Origin: Phallus indusiatus
Lineage: Eukaryota > Basidiomycota > Agaricomycetes > Phallales > Phallaceae
Length of the DNA stretch: 64,000 bases
Assembly: GCA_027605045.1 (NCBI GenBank)
Contig: JAQFWX010000008.1
Coordinates: 1,240,001-1,304,000, forward strand
Reading direction: 5' to 3'
Of this stretch, positions 25,232 through 36,450 are shown piece after piece (the stretch's first letter is position 1; every line of letters starts with the position of its first letter). The notes below the pieces were generated by a model. It searched no databases and was not told the origin of the DNA. It saw nothing but the letters and a program-made list of their open reading frames with translations. The position numbers and the translations under genes are program-made.

Positions 25232-25696
25232 ATGTCAACGTCACTCTTTAAAGTCAAAATCCGGGACCTCACCGGTGATAATTATTATGGGTGGCGTGAG
25301 AGAATGAAACTCATTCTGGTCGAAGAAGACATCAATCTGTGGAAACATGTTACTGGAGAGATCACGAAGCCAGTAGCACGCATAGCAAGCTTACCTTCGG
25401 ATGACGAAATAAAGGCCTTGCAAGGATGGAAGGATGTCGACGAAAAGGCTAGGGCCGCGATCCTACTCCGAGTTGCCGATTCTCATCTAGCTTACAGACA
25501 TGGGAAGGAAACTGCCAAAGAGGTGTGGGACACTCTTGAAAATGTCTTCAAACTGAAGGGAGCAGTCGGAATAACAAAGGCTAGACAAGACTTCAGCCAG
25601 TTGAAGGCTGATGATAGTACAGAGCTTGAAGAACACATCCGAAAGATGAGTGTTAGGGCTACTCAGCTCACACTAGAGGGAGGGGATCCTAAGTAA
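25232..25696 (+). CDS. Copia gag, N-terminal part
   Basis: 154 codons from ATG 25232, starting MSTSLFKVKIRDLTGDNYY. The GDNY..W..RM..IL pattern and EVWDTLENVF are typical of the UBN2-type gag of copia elements, the structural protein forming the virus-like particle. The frame ends at a stop created by the 743-bp insert (25694-26436). If the insert were absent, the frame would run straight into the downstream gag part at 26437. Confidence 0.8.
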   Translation: MSTSLFKVKIRDLTGDNYYGWRERMKLILVEEDINLWKHVTGEITKPVARIASLPSDDEIKALQGWKDVDEKARAAILLRVADSHLAYRHGKETAKEVWDTLENVFKLKGAVGITKARQDFSQLKADDSTELEEHIRKMSVRATQLTLEGGDPK

Positions 25697-26436
25697 TATA
25701 TTGGAGGATAACTATACTACTCACCTAGAGGGAGGGGATCCTAAGAGAACAAGCTTAGGGACCCTCACTCTAGGTACAGCTACTATATACATAAAACGAC
25801 GACGCGGCGTGCGGCCCTGACACAGCTAAGTGCCAGGCGCCCAATGTTAGGGCTACTCAGCTCACACTAGAGGGAGGGGATCCTAAGCTAATATATTGGA
25901 GAAATACTAACTACTCACCTAGAGGGAGGGGATCCTAAGAGAACAAGCTTAGGGACCCTCACTCTAGGGACAGCGACTATATACATGAAAAACGATAACG
26001 CGGCGTGCGGCCCTGACACAGCTAAGTGCTAGGCGCCCGAACCGAGCGTAAGCGAGGTGATGTCACGGGCATCACGCCGGGAACGAGCGCGAGTAAAGAA
26101 AGTGAAATAGGGAAGGGAGAAATAAACGGAGAGTGGAAATAACACACGGGAAATATAAATTAAATAGAAACGAACGTGTCCCGATGATAATAAATAAGGA
26201 AAATGAGAGACGGCGGTAGCGTACCCTGACACCCAAGCCGAGCCTAAGCGACGTGATGTCACAGGCATCACGCCGTGTACGAGCGCGCAACGCGCGCGAG
26301 TAGAGAAGGTGAAATATGGACGGAGAGAATAAACGGAAGGTAGAGGTAATGCACGGGAAATATAAATAAGGTAGAAATAGATATATACCGATGATAATAA
26401 ATAAGGAAAAATGAGGGGACGCGGTAGCGTACCCTG
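25694..26436. repeat. 743-bp tandem-repeat insert splitting gag
   Basis: Two pairs of tandem units: A1 starts at 25652 and A2 at 25846 (period 194), and B1 starts at about 26041 and B2 at about 26237 (period about 196). Unit A begins with a 40-bp piece of gag itself (GTTAGGGCTACTCAGC...), so gag sequence is duplicated in the insert. Removing 25694-26436 restores an open gag frame. A possible intron reading also exists (GTAATA donor at 25693, AG at 26443-26444) and would keep the frame, but it is far longer than other introns here. Confidence 0.65.
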
Positions 26437-26892
26437 ACAATGAGGATGCTTCAAGAAACACTGCATAGTCTTGGCCATGTTGTATCCGACGAGGAGTTCA
26501 AGTCGACGCTCCTCGCTTCGCTTCCGAGGAGTTGGAGACCATTCGTTCGTGGAATCCGACCTGCGACATTGACGTCTGACGAGCTAATTGCGCAAATCAT
26601 TGAAGAAGAACAATTTCTCAAAGAAGATGCACCTACCGGTACAGCACTCAAGGCACGCGAATTAAGCAAGAGGCCGCGAAAACCCAAATCTGGCGCACCG
26701 AAAGGATCTTGCCATAACTGTGGCAAGAAAGGTCACTACGCTCAGGATTGCTGGGAAAAAGGGGGTGGCAAAGAAGGACAGCGACCTAAATGGTTCAAGC
26801 CGAAGAATGAGAAAGTGAATGTTGCCGAAGAAAAGGTAACTTACGCTCAGTCCGACTATGTATGCGCAGCAAAAGAATCTTCATCTGGGTGA
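26437..26892 (+). CDS. Copia gag, C-terminal part with CCHC knuckle
   Basis: Continues gag with MRMLQETLHSLGHVVSDEE and LLASLPRSWRPF, standard copia gag motifs, then the nucleic-acid-binding zinc knuckle CHNCGKKGHYAQDC at about 26710-26750. It ends at a TGA (26890-26892). The pol frame continues in the same phase immediately after, with SEWLADSAASTH. The TGA is therefore either a readthrough stop or a point inactivation of a single gag-pol frame. Confidence 0.8.
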   Translation, partial: TMRMLQETLHSLGHVVSDEEFKSTLLASLPRSWRPFVRGIRPATLTSDELIAQIIEEEQFLKEDAPTGTALKARELSKRPRKPKSGAPKGSCHNCGKKGHYAQDCWEKGGGKEGQRPKWFKPKNEKVNVAEEKVTYAQSDYVCAAKESSSG

Positions 26893-29800
26893 TCTGAATG
26901 GCTTGCGGATTCAGCGGCATCTACTCATGTGGCAAAGAACCGGGCCGACTTCACTGACTTTGTCAACGAGACATCTGAGATCAATGGTGTCAGCCCGAAT
27001 TCCGTCTTGAAGGTTTATGGCCGTGGTACAGTTCCTGTCAACTTTATTGTCAAAGATAAGACTTTTACAGTACATTTACGCGACGTGAAATACGCACCTG
27101 ATGCACCTGACAACCTTGTATCAATTGGACGAATTACCGACCACGGGCACAGAGCCGAATTCAGCCATACAGGGGTTGAGTTCAAGTCGGCATTGGGAAC
27201 TGTATTCGCTTGTGGCGAAAAGTCTGGAAGACTCTACCGAATGCAAGTTGGCACTGTAAAACAGTCAGATGATTTTGTAGCGGTTGCTAAAAATCGTACC
27301 TGGAACAAGTGGCATCGCATACTAGGTCATATTGGAATGGGTGCTGTCAAACTCTTGAAAAAGAATAATCTTGTGTGCGGGATGGATGTCGATGATAGTG
27401 CACCAATAACTCAATGCACGGCTTGCATTGAGGGTAAGCAAGCTGTCGAGCCATTTCCAAAAGTCGCAAATGAACGGAACTTGAAGATCGGTGATCTTAT
27501 TGTGACGGATGTCTGGGGACCGGCTCGAATTGAAGGCAATAGTCGCGAAAAATACTTCTATTCGTTTACTGACGTCAAGAGCCGATACACAGTACTGTAT
27601 TTTGCACATACAAAGGATCAAACACTCCGGTACTTCAAAATATTCCGTGCTTTTCTGAAAAACCAATTCGGGATCAAAGTGAAGACCCTGCGGAACGATG
27701 GTGGCGGCGAATACATAAACAAAGAGTTTCAAGATTTTTGTGCTGCTAAAGGTATAGTTGTAGAGACGACTGCACCTTATTCTCCACCGCAAAATGGGAT
27801 TGCCGAAAGGATCAACCGAACTGTGCTCGAACTTGGACGCTCCATGCTGTTCGCAAAAAACTTGCCTCCGAAATTATGGCCTGAGGCAACTGCGTACGCT
27901 TGCTACATCAAAAATCGCGCACCAACAAAAGCTTTAGGAAAGAACACTACACCTTATGAAGCTTTATATGGTAAAAAGCCCGATTTTTCCCGTCTTGAGG
28001 AGTTCGGCACGAAATGTTGGGTGAAAGTTCCTGACGAACGACGGTTCAAGTTGCAATCAAAATCCGAACAACACATCTTCGTTGGTGTTGCGGAATTTGC
28101 AAAAGCTTGGAAATACTACAACATTAGGTCAAAACGAGTTCAAATATCGCGAAATATAAAGTGGGACGAAAGCGACACTCACTTGTATGTGATTCCGAAT
28201 GAAGACGACTCTGACGACGATGATACACCCTTGAGCAAGGGGGAGAAATCTCAAACACATGCTCAAGAGCCGGAAATTCGACCAATAACTCCAAGAATTG
28301 AAGTCGAGCCTGAGGGTACTCCGAAAACAATCCGCGGTTCTACAGTTGGTGTGGAGGAAATGCCCAGTCTGGTTGAGCTTGATGACGAAAAAGATGACGA
28401 TTCTGATGAAGAAATGGTCAAGTCATCATTGGGAATACCAGGCGAATTTGAAACCGACGTGGAAACACCACAGCCGAGAAGAAGTGGCCGAAACGTCGAA
28501 CGCAAGGACTATAAAGCCCTTAACGAACCCTGGAAACAAAAAGATTCAGCGGACGTGGCTTATAGTGCCACAACCACCGTCATTGCACCGGAAACATTTC
28601 GAGATGTTGAAGAACGTTTGGACGCCGAAATCTGGAAAGCTGCAATGAAAACCGAGCTGGATCAGCATGAGAAAATGGGTACATGGGAAAAGGTTTCCTT
28701 ACCTGAAGGACGGACCGCGATTAGTAACCGATGGGTCTTTGCAGTGAAGACAAAACCAGACGGCGAATTTGATAAAGCGAAGGCACGTTTAGTCGCACGC
28801 GGGTTCTCACAACAACCGGGAATGGACTATTATGATATTAGTTCACCCGTCATCAAATTCGATTCGTTACGCACCTTGATTGCCATTGCAACTGCAAAGG
28901 ATTGGGAGATCCAATTGGTTGATATTAAGGGCGCGTATCTTAACGCCGAGCTTGAGGAAGAAATCTTCATGAAACAACCGGAAGGTTTTGAAGACGGTTC
29001 AGATCAAGTTCTTAAGCTAAAACGAGCGTTATACGGGTTGAAACAAGCAGGACGTGCATGGTACTTACACTTGCAAGAAGTACTGCTCAAGTATGGTTTC
29101 CGTCAAACATATGCCGATGAATGTGTCTTCATCAAAAACGAAGACGGCTGTATCCACGTCATAGCCGTTTACGTCGATGATCTTGGCTTGTTTTCAAATA
29201 AGCTAAGTGGGATTGAGTATATTAAGAACATGCTTAATGAACACTTTACGGTAACGGACCTTGGTGAGATGCAAAAAGTACTTGGTATTCGCGTCGAACG
29301 AGATCGCGAAAATGGGCGCACAAAACTTTCGCAAAGGCCATACATCAAATCCATCTTGAAGAAATTTCGAATGGACGAGTCGCACGCTGTGGCGACGCCG
29401 CTAACCAAGTCAATTAAACTGCAAAAAATAGCGTCAGACGATCCGAAACGCAACACAAGTGCACCTTACCGAACGGTTGTTGGAAATCTAATGTACGCCG
29501 GAATTGGTACAAGACCGGATATTGGTTTCACGGTACAGTTACTGAGTCGCTTCAGTACTGCATTCGACGATTCGCATTGGACAACGGCGAAAAGAGTTCT
29601 CCGTTATTTGAAAGGCACTTCGGATTCCGGACTAATTTTCGACAAGAGTAAAGGTCTTGATCTCGAAGTTTACGTTGACGCGAACTGGGCGGCAGATGAA
29701 GATGCGAAATCCATTACGGGATATGTTTGCAAATTAGCCGGCGGCGCGATTTTTTGGTCCTCGAAGAAGCAATCGACGGTTGCAAGTTCGACAACGGAAG

Positions 29801-30174
29801 CTGAGTACATCGCACTATCGCATGCTGTTAAACATGTAATCTGGATTCGTCAACTATTGAAAGAACTGGGATTTGAACAGAAGAAACCTACCTCAATATA
29901 TTGTGATAATTTGGGCGCGATTTCTTTGGCAAATACTCCTGGCTTTCGTGCGCGAACTCGACACATTAACATTGCATATCATCTCATCCGGCAACACATC
30001 AAACATCGCGAAGTATCCTTAACGAAGGTTCATACGAAGAGAAATGTGGCGGATATTCTTACTAAAGGTTTAGAGAGGGAGAAACACGTCTATTTGATGA
30101 AGAAGATCGAAATGGATTTAGGTGACGACGACATCTCTCGTCGAGGGGGAGTGTTAGACGCTAAAGCTTACTAA
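26893..30174 (+). CDS. Copia pol polyprotein
   Basis: Open frame with no ATG needed at its start, because it continues gag phase after the TGA. Protease motif ADSAAS at about 26905. GAG-pre-integrase HRILGHIGMG with CTACIEGK (HHCC zinc site, about 27310-27440). Integrase core with VTDVWG, SFTDVKSRY, LRNDGGGEY and the later E (about 27500-27800). Reverse transcriptase with NRWVFAVKTK, DIKGAYLNAELEEEIFM, ALYGLKQAGRAWY and the catalytic YVDDL (about 29170). RNase H with DANWAADEDAKSITGY and STTEAEYIALS (about 29680-29820). The last codons run about 20 nt into the 3' LTR. All catalytic motifs look intact. Confidence 0.95.
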   Translation, partial: SEWLADSAASTHVAKNRADFTDFVNETSEINGVSPNSVLKVYGRGTVPVNFIVKDKTFTVHLRDVKYAPDAPDNLVSIGRITDHGHRAEFSHTGVEFKSALGTVFACGEKSGRLYRMQVGTVKQSDDFVAVAKNRTWNKWHRILGHIGMGAVKLLKKNNLVCGMDVDDSAPITQCTACIEGKQAVEPFPKVANERNLKIGDLIVTDVWGPARIEGNSREKYFYSFTDVKSRYTVLYFAHTKDQTLRYFKIFRAFLKNQFGIKVKTLRNDGGGEYINKEFQDFCAAKGIVVETTAPYSPPQNGIAERINRTVLELGRSMLFAKNLPPKLWPEATAYACYIKNRAPTKALGKNTTPYEALYGKKPDFSRLEEFGTKCWVKVPDERRFKLQSKSEQHIFVGVAEFAKAWKYYNIRSKRVQISRNIKWDESDTHLYVIPNEDDSDDDDTPLSKGEKSQTHAQEPEIRPITPRIEVEPEGTPKTIRGSTVGVEEMPSLVELDDEKDDDSDEEMVKSSLGIPGEFETDVETPQPRRSGRNVERKDYKALNEPWKQKDSADVAYSATTTVIAPETFRDVEERLDAEIWKAAMKTELDQHEKMGTWEKVSLPEGRTAISNRWVFAVKTKPDGEFDKAKARLVARGFSQQPGMDYYDISSPVIKFDSLRTLIAIATAKDWEIQLVDIKGAYLNAELEEEIFMKQPEGFEDGSDQVLKLKRALYGLKQAGRAWYLHLQEVLLKYGFRQTYADECVFIKNEDGCIHVIAVYVDDLGLFSNKLSGIEYIKNMLNEHFTVTDLGEMQKVLGIRVERDRENGRTKLSQRPYIKSILKKFRMDESHAVATPLTKSIKLQKIASDDPKRNTSAPYRTVVGNLMYAGIGTRPDIGFTVQLLSRFSTAFDDSHWTTAKRVLRYLKGTSDSGLIFDKSKGLDLEVYVDANWAADEDAKSITGYVCKLAGGAIFWSSKKQSTVASSTTEAEYIALSHAVKHVIWIRQLLKELGFEQKKPTSIYCDNLGAISLANTPGFRARTRHINIAYHLIRQHIKHREVSLTKVHTKRNVADILTKGLEREKHVYLMKKIEMDLGDDDISRRGGVLDAKAY
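30143..30151 (+). promoter_or_regulatory. Polypurine tract of the copia element
   Basis: GAGGGGGAG lies directly before the 3' LTR and overlaps the last codons of pol. It is the expected plus-strand primer site. Confidence 0.8.
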
Positions 30175-30333
30175 TATTGATTACACGACTCGAATGTCGC
30201 TGAGTTAGTTTTTCCTTCAAAGGAGGTTTTTTAGACTCAGCGGACTAATAGTTTCGTTGTATATAAATCTCTTTATTCTCTATTATAATATAGTTTCCCT
30301 TTTCCTCTTCGCTCCAAACGCTCTTTGACAACA
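30152..30333 (+). repeat. 3' LTR of the copia element
   Basis: 182 bp, the same as the 5' LTR, followed by the GGGCC target duplication. Confidence 0.95.
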
Positions 30334-31361
30334 GGGCCGATGCCTGGTCTCCCGAAGGCCTTCGGTGCTGAGACAGGGAAGGCGGCTCCTTGTACAATGT
30401 ACGAAGCACAAATCTCCTTTCCAGCGACTGATAGCAAGCCTACACGATCTACGTTGTGCAATACGTTCCCTTCTACGAAGAACGAGGCATCAACATTTAT
30501 ACCATCACGGGAGAAACTAGTAACGAACCCGACTCTAATGCTATCGCATATGCATGTATACTTTCCGATGGCTTCGGCTCCTCGAGATTCTACCCCCCAC
30601 ATCCTCGGACGTTAATGTCCCCTGCTGCCATTAGACCGGTGCCGGACAAGGTGAGCAGAAACCAACTATCTGAACAATACTGAATGTTTATGCGTATCAC
30701 AGCTACCAATCCGATCCCAAGATGCCTTTCAATACCGCAAACAATTGGCAAACTGAGTGGGCTGACGATGACAACGCTGGGATTCTTAATTGAAACGTCT
30801 TTGGAATCGTTGGGGCCATAATTGGGTGCTGCATATGCATAACACCTTTGTCAACAGGTGTACAGTTGTACCTTGGCAATGTGTGCAGAATAACATGAAG
30901 GATAGTGGCTGATTTAATTCACAGGGTCTGTTTGCGCGGCTGTGGGCAATGACCGGATATTTCAGGTTCGTCAAATCAGGTGCGAGACGAATTCAAGCAA
31001 CTAGCTCGGCGGGAAAATTGTATGTATGCATTCAAGAACGTGAATAGGACCGTTTCGTTTCTGGTTATCAATGAAGCGCACGCATCTTAGGTATCGGGTG
31101 TCGACCTGAAGCTGGCTAATTGCTAGACTTTTCTGTGCCGGGTTCGAGGTTCATGGCGACGGTCAGCCGATCTATGAAGATAAGCTTTTCTAAATAATGA
31201 ATTGATAGGATAAAACATACATTTATGTATTTAAATTACATGGAGAGATATTATGAGATGCGAGGAAAACACCAAATATTTAAAGAGAAACCCGAACTAG
31301 TCTTGAATGTGACTGCAGTGATTATAAACGCTCCGTAAAACCTGGTATTAGATGAAAAGCG
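30334..31361. other. Unrecognised conserved segment of block 3
   Basis: Counterpart of 15771-17027 and of 6640-7650. A plus-strand frame VPFYEERGINIYTITGE with SNEPDSNAIAYACI (about 30465-30560) is the best preserved reading, but an antisense frame is open over the same bases. No family recognised. Confidence 0.4.
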
Positions 31362-34278
31362 TTACTCAGTCTCATAATCAGGAGGGTCGACTGGTCCACC
31401 CTCTGCTTCATCATCCGCTTCATCACTCTCTTCATCCACTGCTTCATCCTCTCCATCCCCTGCGGTATGGTAGGATTCGTAGCTATCAGAATCTTGATCA
31501 GAGTCTTGCGAAAAAGTGAGAAGTTGATGCATCAGTTACGACTCAAGTAAGCTCACCGTCGGACACATCGCCTGGTTCAGGTTGAATAGGACGTATTAAG
31601 GGAAGACGTAAGATACGAGCAGCTTCATCGCTTTTTGGATCGATGCCCAAAACGGCGTGAATCTCCTGGATATACTCAAACTCTGCATGATTAATATTAA
31701 GCACACGGAGGGTTCGACGAATTTGAATGTTGAATGAATTTGAGTTAAAACCGAGAGTGTCCATATCAGAACAATACAGTCTCTCGGATCCCAAAGGATC
31801 AAGAGACCAGTATGTATTCAGCATGTTATCGTGCCCCTCCTGTTTCGAAATAAAGAAATATAACTCTTTATACTCAAAAGTTCCAACCGAACACCTAAGC
31901 CTGGAAGGAATTTGGATGTGCCATGAGAATCCAATAACTACAGTGACCATATGTTTAAATAAAATCATCTTATACAATGACAGATAGTAGTGGAATTGGC
32001 GTACCAAGGCAAACCTTGTGAGTGCAAATCACACAAGACTCGTGCAATCCATTGGTTCCTGCAAGTAAGCAGCCAATTTGACTAACAAATGCACGAGCCA
32101 ATCGTTGCCAGGAAGCATAACCGGACCATTCAACATCACATTCAACCACCACTGTCAGGAGATCGTCGGTTGTCGAAATGCCTGCTGTATCTACAGGAAC
32201 ACGAATTCTGAAAACATTCAAGTGATATTCAGTGCCGCTACATGATGGGAAATATGCTATACCTGAAATGTTCACCACAATCTTCGATACCCAATTTTGT
32301 ATGCAGTATTTTATCACGAACAAACCAGTCCAATGATGATGGTTCTTCGCATGGAATAAACCCTAGCATGGCTGCATTCGAAGCGTCAAGTATATCGTTG
32401 TGTTGATCGGCTAATAAAATGTCACCGGTGTAGACAGAATATGCTGGTGCGGAGACGTCCCTCCATATCAAGACACATATGGTACCATAGAGATCCCATA
32501 AGAAAGAGGGGTCCAAAGGAACATTCGACCTTGGGGACAAACGCAGCATGTCTACTCTTTCCATAATCTTGGTCATCTCCTCTCCAGACAAAGCGCCAAT
32601 GCACACCCCCTGCCATTGAGCAGCAGGAACGGCTTGTAGAATATTCGGCGACCATTCCTGGTTTTGAAGAATAAATTCACAATAATAATTTTTCATGCGT
32701 TTGAGGATGAGAAAAATGAACTAACAAATACGACAAGCCCATGTCCGTCTAGAACGTTCACATAATGGGAGGCACGATATCCATCCTCACGGTCTTTGAA
32801 ACCGATAAACTCGTCAGAGAATTGCAGATCCCTCCAAGATATAATGGCATGGTGAGATATACCCTTTGCCACGTAGTCACAGCCATTCTGTAAGCAGAAG
32901 GCAAACGGTGAGATACAAACAATTGGCGGAATTGTGGTCGGTTCTCACACAAAAAGACAAAGTCTGAGATGCATTTGAGGAAGAAATTTCATCAAATATT
33001 GTGGCAGCTCACTGCATAGCCCAAATCTATGTACCACCCTAATACATCGCTGAATCTTGGATTGAATTCTTCAAAGGGAATACACCACGCTATATGTATG
33101 TAAACAGTAAGTTTTTATTTTTATTTCGTGAAGTGACATAAACGAACAATTGTGTGTAAAGACAAGGCCAGGGCTTTCTTCTAACTTGATTATCCCGAAT
33201 AGCTGCAACACGTTTCGATGTCTCGCACGAAGAATGAGCTACCGTTGATAACTATTTCACAAGAGACGAGTGTATTACCGATATCGCAAATACCACTCTC
33301 TTTCTTTTTCAAATTTCTGTTGAAAGTATAAAAATACAGCCAAGAAATAGCTGTATTTTTGTGTGACGCACGGAAATAGCATCCCGACCTTTGTAGACAC
33401 GGACCATCCGTGTCTGACTCTCCTGTTTCCATTGGACTTTCCAGTGTTCAACTTGTCCATTCGAGCTATAATCAAGCACATTTAGATCACAAAGTCTGAT
33501 TTTTTCAAACTGGCTATTTTCAGAAGACTTCGGAACGTGAACGACCAACCCGACTTACATGAGAGACCATCTCGTCTGTGTTGCTGCCTATATGGAAACG
33601 TATCACGCCCCTGAGCTTGATATGGGACCAAAATGAAACCAAGATCTGCGTCAAATATATTCGTGCGCACCACAAGATTATCCCGAAACTCTTCTATCTG
33701 ACTTTGATATCGTGTCAATGAATTTTTTTCACGGTCAGCTGCGAAATATCTCCGAAGGAGCTTTGATTTATATGGTTTATTGAAGGACTCGAGATCGTTT
33801 GAGATGTTTCGTAAGCATCTGTTAAAGTAGATTCAGACGAGTAGGTATCTGATATGAGCAGAATTGCATACTGGTAAAATTCTTCACAACCTTTCTCAAA
33901 GCTGTTGAAAGAGTCGGACGCGATGTCATGATTCTTCTTGGTCTCCTCATGGAGTATTTGGAGAATAGTTGTGATTTTGATTGTCAGAGTCTTATAATCG
34001 TCTTGATTTTGTTGCATTTGCTGATTTTCTATCAGCACTCATAAGTCGAGATCCAATGACTGACTCACTTGGACAGGTTTTAATAGAACTTTGACTAGCT
34101 CCGCTGCACCCTTTAGATATGGGAATGGTAGGAGACCCCCTACCGCACTAGCTAATTCAGCAGCCCGGAATGCGTTAGATATCCAATCGGTTTCGCTCTG
34201 CATAACAGATACTGCGGCTGAAGCTGATGGCTCGTGTTCATTCTGAAGGATAGGAGAACTCTTCTTCTTCAAAACCAT
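31362..34278 (-). CDS. Kinase-like protein, copy 4
   Basis: Start MVLKKKSSPILQ at 34278, stop at 31362 after an acidic DYETE tail. Contains the N-terminal hydrophobic helix, the QQMQQNQDDYKTL exon, QIEEFRDNLVVRTNIF (about 33690), KIRLCDLNVL and VRVYKGRDA (about 33500-33370), NQEWSPNILQAVPAAQ (about 32660) and SLDWFVRDKILHTKLG. The last long exon (31543-32007) reads VIGFSWHIQIPSRLRC, then YWSLDPLGSERL and GFEYIQ-like repeats. The glutamate-rich stretch before the stop is longer than in copy 2. No HRD/DFG was found. Likely a functional family member or recent pseudogene. Confidence 0.6.
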
Positions 34279-35299
34279 AGCTGGAGATGGATCGTGAGAA
34301 TGAAGTGAGTCGATTCGTGTCGATTATGTCGATTATTTATGTGTTAAACGTGCGCTTGTCAGGCTAAATATGTCTGTCAAGAAGCTTCATGCTTCTCGTA
34401 CTGCCTCTGGGAACGGCAGTAAATGCTGACCGAAAGTAACTGCACTGCATTAAATGCGCATGTGCCCGCGAACTCGACCCCATTGACTGTACGAAGGAGC
34501 GGCGTGCAACGAAAGCAGTCAAGTTGGTAAAGACCTCGAGTGTCGTGTCGTTCTATAGCATATCCATTGGCAAACCGTCTACACTCTCAGACCGAGCGTA
34601 CCACCGTATTCTTCATTCAAAGCTCGGAGGAAGCGCTGGAACAGCAACAGCGTGTCATTTCACGGGCGCCAGAATCCATCTTACTTTAGTACCCATCGCA
34701 GCAGATGTGATACGTGCTGTCCGTCGTTCTTGTCATTCTAGGCTAGTATAGCCCTCGGCACCATAACGTCCTAAACCTTTTTATCATTCTAACGATCAAC
34801 CTGACGCGTCAACTTCCCCATCGCTCGTAGTATCCGATTCTTGAGTCCTCGAATTTACCGTAGACACAATCGGCGTACTCAAGTCAAGTGGATTTCCTTC
34901 CGAGGCAGTATTTATCAAGAGATAGTGGCAGTGTGAATGAGTCAATCAGTCAACAACACTGCCGTCCCCAATCGCGATATGGCTAATCTGGCAATTTGCT
35001 GTGTCTAGGTGAGTTTTGAACGCTATAGCTATTCTTACTACCTTTCTTACGAGGAAATCCTCACAAACCCGCGCATATAATCGTCTCGAAGAAAACACGG
35101 ATAAAAGAGAAAGTCCTGCTTGCAGCTTGTATTTGTCGTTCAAGGTCGTTTGAGTGGTGCTGGTGAACAGATCGTTGTCGGTGGCGCAAAGGCGGCAGGC
35201 CGAAGTCACCATTAAGTAGTGAGTAGCAGAGAAACAGTCGATATGGCCAATACATATATGGACATGTGTGGGCATGTGCGCATATGAACGCGTCTATTT
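34279..35299. other. Spacer of block 4 with BRAP2 deletion scar
   Basis: Matches block 1 from about 440 to 1148. At about 35085-35092 it then continues with sequence matching block 1 from about 3933. The skipped 2.8 kb is the whole BRAP2-like region. No intact gene. Confidence 0.65.
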
Positions 35300-36450
35300 G
35301 CCCTGTGACTTTCTCAGATAACAAGACGTGCCAACACGCGTTGGACTACGCAAGACACCCTTAACGTCCAAGGTAGAAAATAGAGCCGAAATCACAAAAA
35401 ACAATACTAATACTAATGGCGCATCACGCAAAGCGTTCAACGTCAACTTTTTTAGAGGATGTTGAGATAACTAATGACTATCAAGGCGAGAGACCGCCCT
35501 GTCCTCCACTTCTACGAAAACGGGTGTTCCCAATTCCGCGAAACACATCAGCCGTCTTCGTAAACCATTCAATATCGTGCCAAGTGCAAGGGTGTCTAGA
35601 CTATCTCGTTAGACAAGAATGAGATATATTAGCCGCTAGACAAAGATGATATCCGTTACTAGCCTCAGGTTAAAGCACTCTAGTGAGTATTGACTTGTAG
35701 ATGCTAGCCCCTGATGCTTATATTTCTTCCAGGCAGGAAATACATTTTGTTCACGCGTCTAGGTCTTCGCCGTAAATAAAACGAATCACCGGTGACATTT
35801 TGTGTTCCATGCTGCCCGCGTCCAACACAAGAATTACTAGCGCAGCTATTCCTCGAATGGTTAAATGTGGCGGCGTTTATGCTTGTAGAACGTTCCCCTG
35901 TCGTGGAGTCTCTAGTCCAGTATCATTGCACAACGCGTCTCGACCTCGGTATGAAAGAATTGCGAGATCTATTTAACTCATATTTTTCGATTGCACCACA
36001 GCCTAGTAGTTGCAATTTCCGAAGGAGGGGACATACACAGAAGAACATCTGAATACCCAGCTATCAGAGCAAACTCGTCAAATCTGGCGAGACGATCTTA
36101 TCTTCAAATTTCCATCAGACGGTGAAACCGCGCAATATGAAGAAGAAGGCATAACAGATATCGCAGATTTATTAGCTGCCGGTAGAAAAAAAGCTGCTAT
36201 CGAGGCTGGTACAAAACGCAAATTGACCACAACGCAAACTCAAGCTAAACGAGAACGGGAAAGAGAAATAGCCCAACTCAATTTTATACAAGTCAAATTC
36301 AAAGGAAAGACGCTCAGATTGAGACGAGAGTGTCATCGATTTTGCGAACCTTTGTTCGACCCGAGTTTGCTTAAATCCGCTGGACGCGGTTAAAAACGAT
36401 CCAATTGTGAGTTACGACTTTACAGGAAAGAGTCCACGTGGTTGTAAATA
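35300..36450 (+). pseudogene. ARP9-like protein, degenerate copy 4
   Basis: Covers the middle of ARP9 well. Early exon fragments read ARVGLRKTPLTS-like, then a NNTNTNGASRKAF insert typical of the variable loop. Next come NESPVTFCVPCCPRPTQELL, NVAAFMLVERS, and the long charged stretch EEEGITDIADLLAAGRKKA with REREREIAQLNFIQVKFKGK (36010-36300). The stretch ends with RRECHRFCEPLFDPSLLKSAG. Stops and frameshifts separate the exons, the first exon is missing and the C-terminal third is replaced by other DNA after about 36460. It preserves the empty site of the block-5 Helitron at about 35398. Confidence 0.65.

Larger units (their letters stand above)
24985..30333 (+). mobile_element. Ty1/copia LTR retrotransposon
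   Basis: Complete 5349-bp element flanked by the 5-bp target duplication GGGCC (24980-24984 and 30334-30338). It has two 182-bp LTRs that read the same base for base, a primer-binding site right after the 5' LTR, gag with a CCHC knuckle, and pol in the order protease, integrase, reverse transcriptase, RNase H, which is the copia order. A purine tract (GAGGGGGAG) precedes the 3' LTR. It sits inside the ARP9 remnant of block 3. The matching LTRs indicate a recent insertion. The gag insert and the in-frame UGA may make it non-autonomous. Confidence 0.95.
19918..34278. repeat. Duplicon block 3, expanded by a copia element
   Basis: Third unit. Removing the 5349-bp Ty1/copia element plus one 5-bp target duplication leaves about 9.0 kb, in line with block 2. 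The flanks of the element join into the sequence that is continuous in block 2 around 15760-15790. Gene order is as in the other units. Confidence 0.85.

Noticed and set aside
26029..26478. Long minus-strand frames across the gag insert (about 150 and 129 codons)
   Set aside because: They arise from the tandem repeat of a non-coding unit; the two halves repeat each other and no domain is seen.
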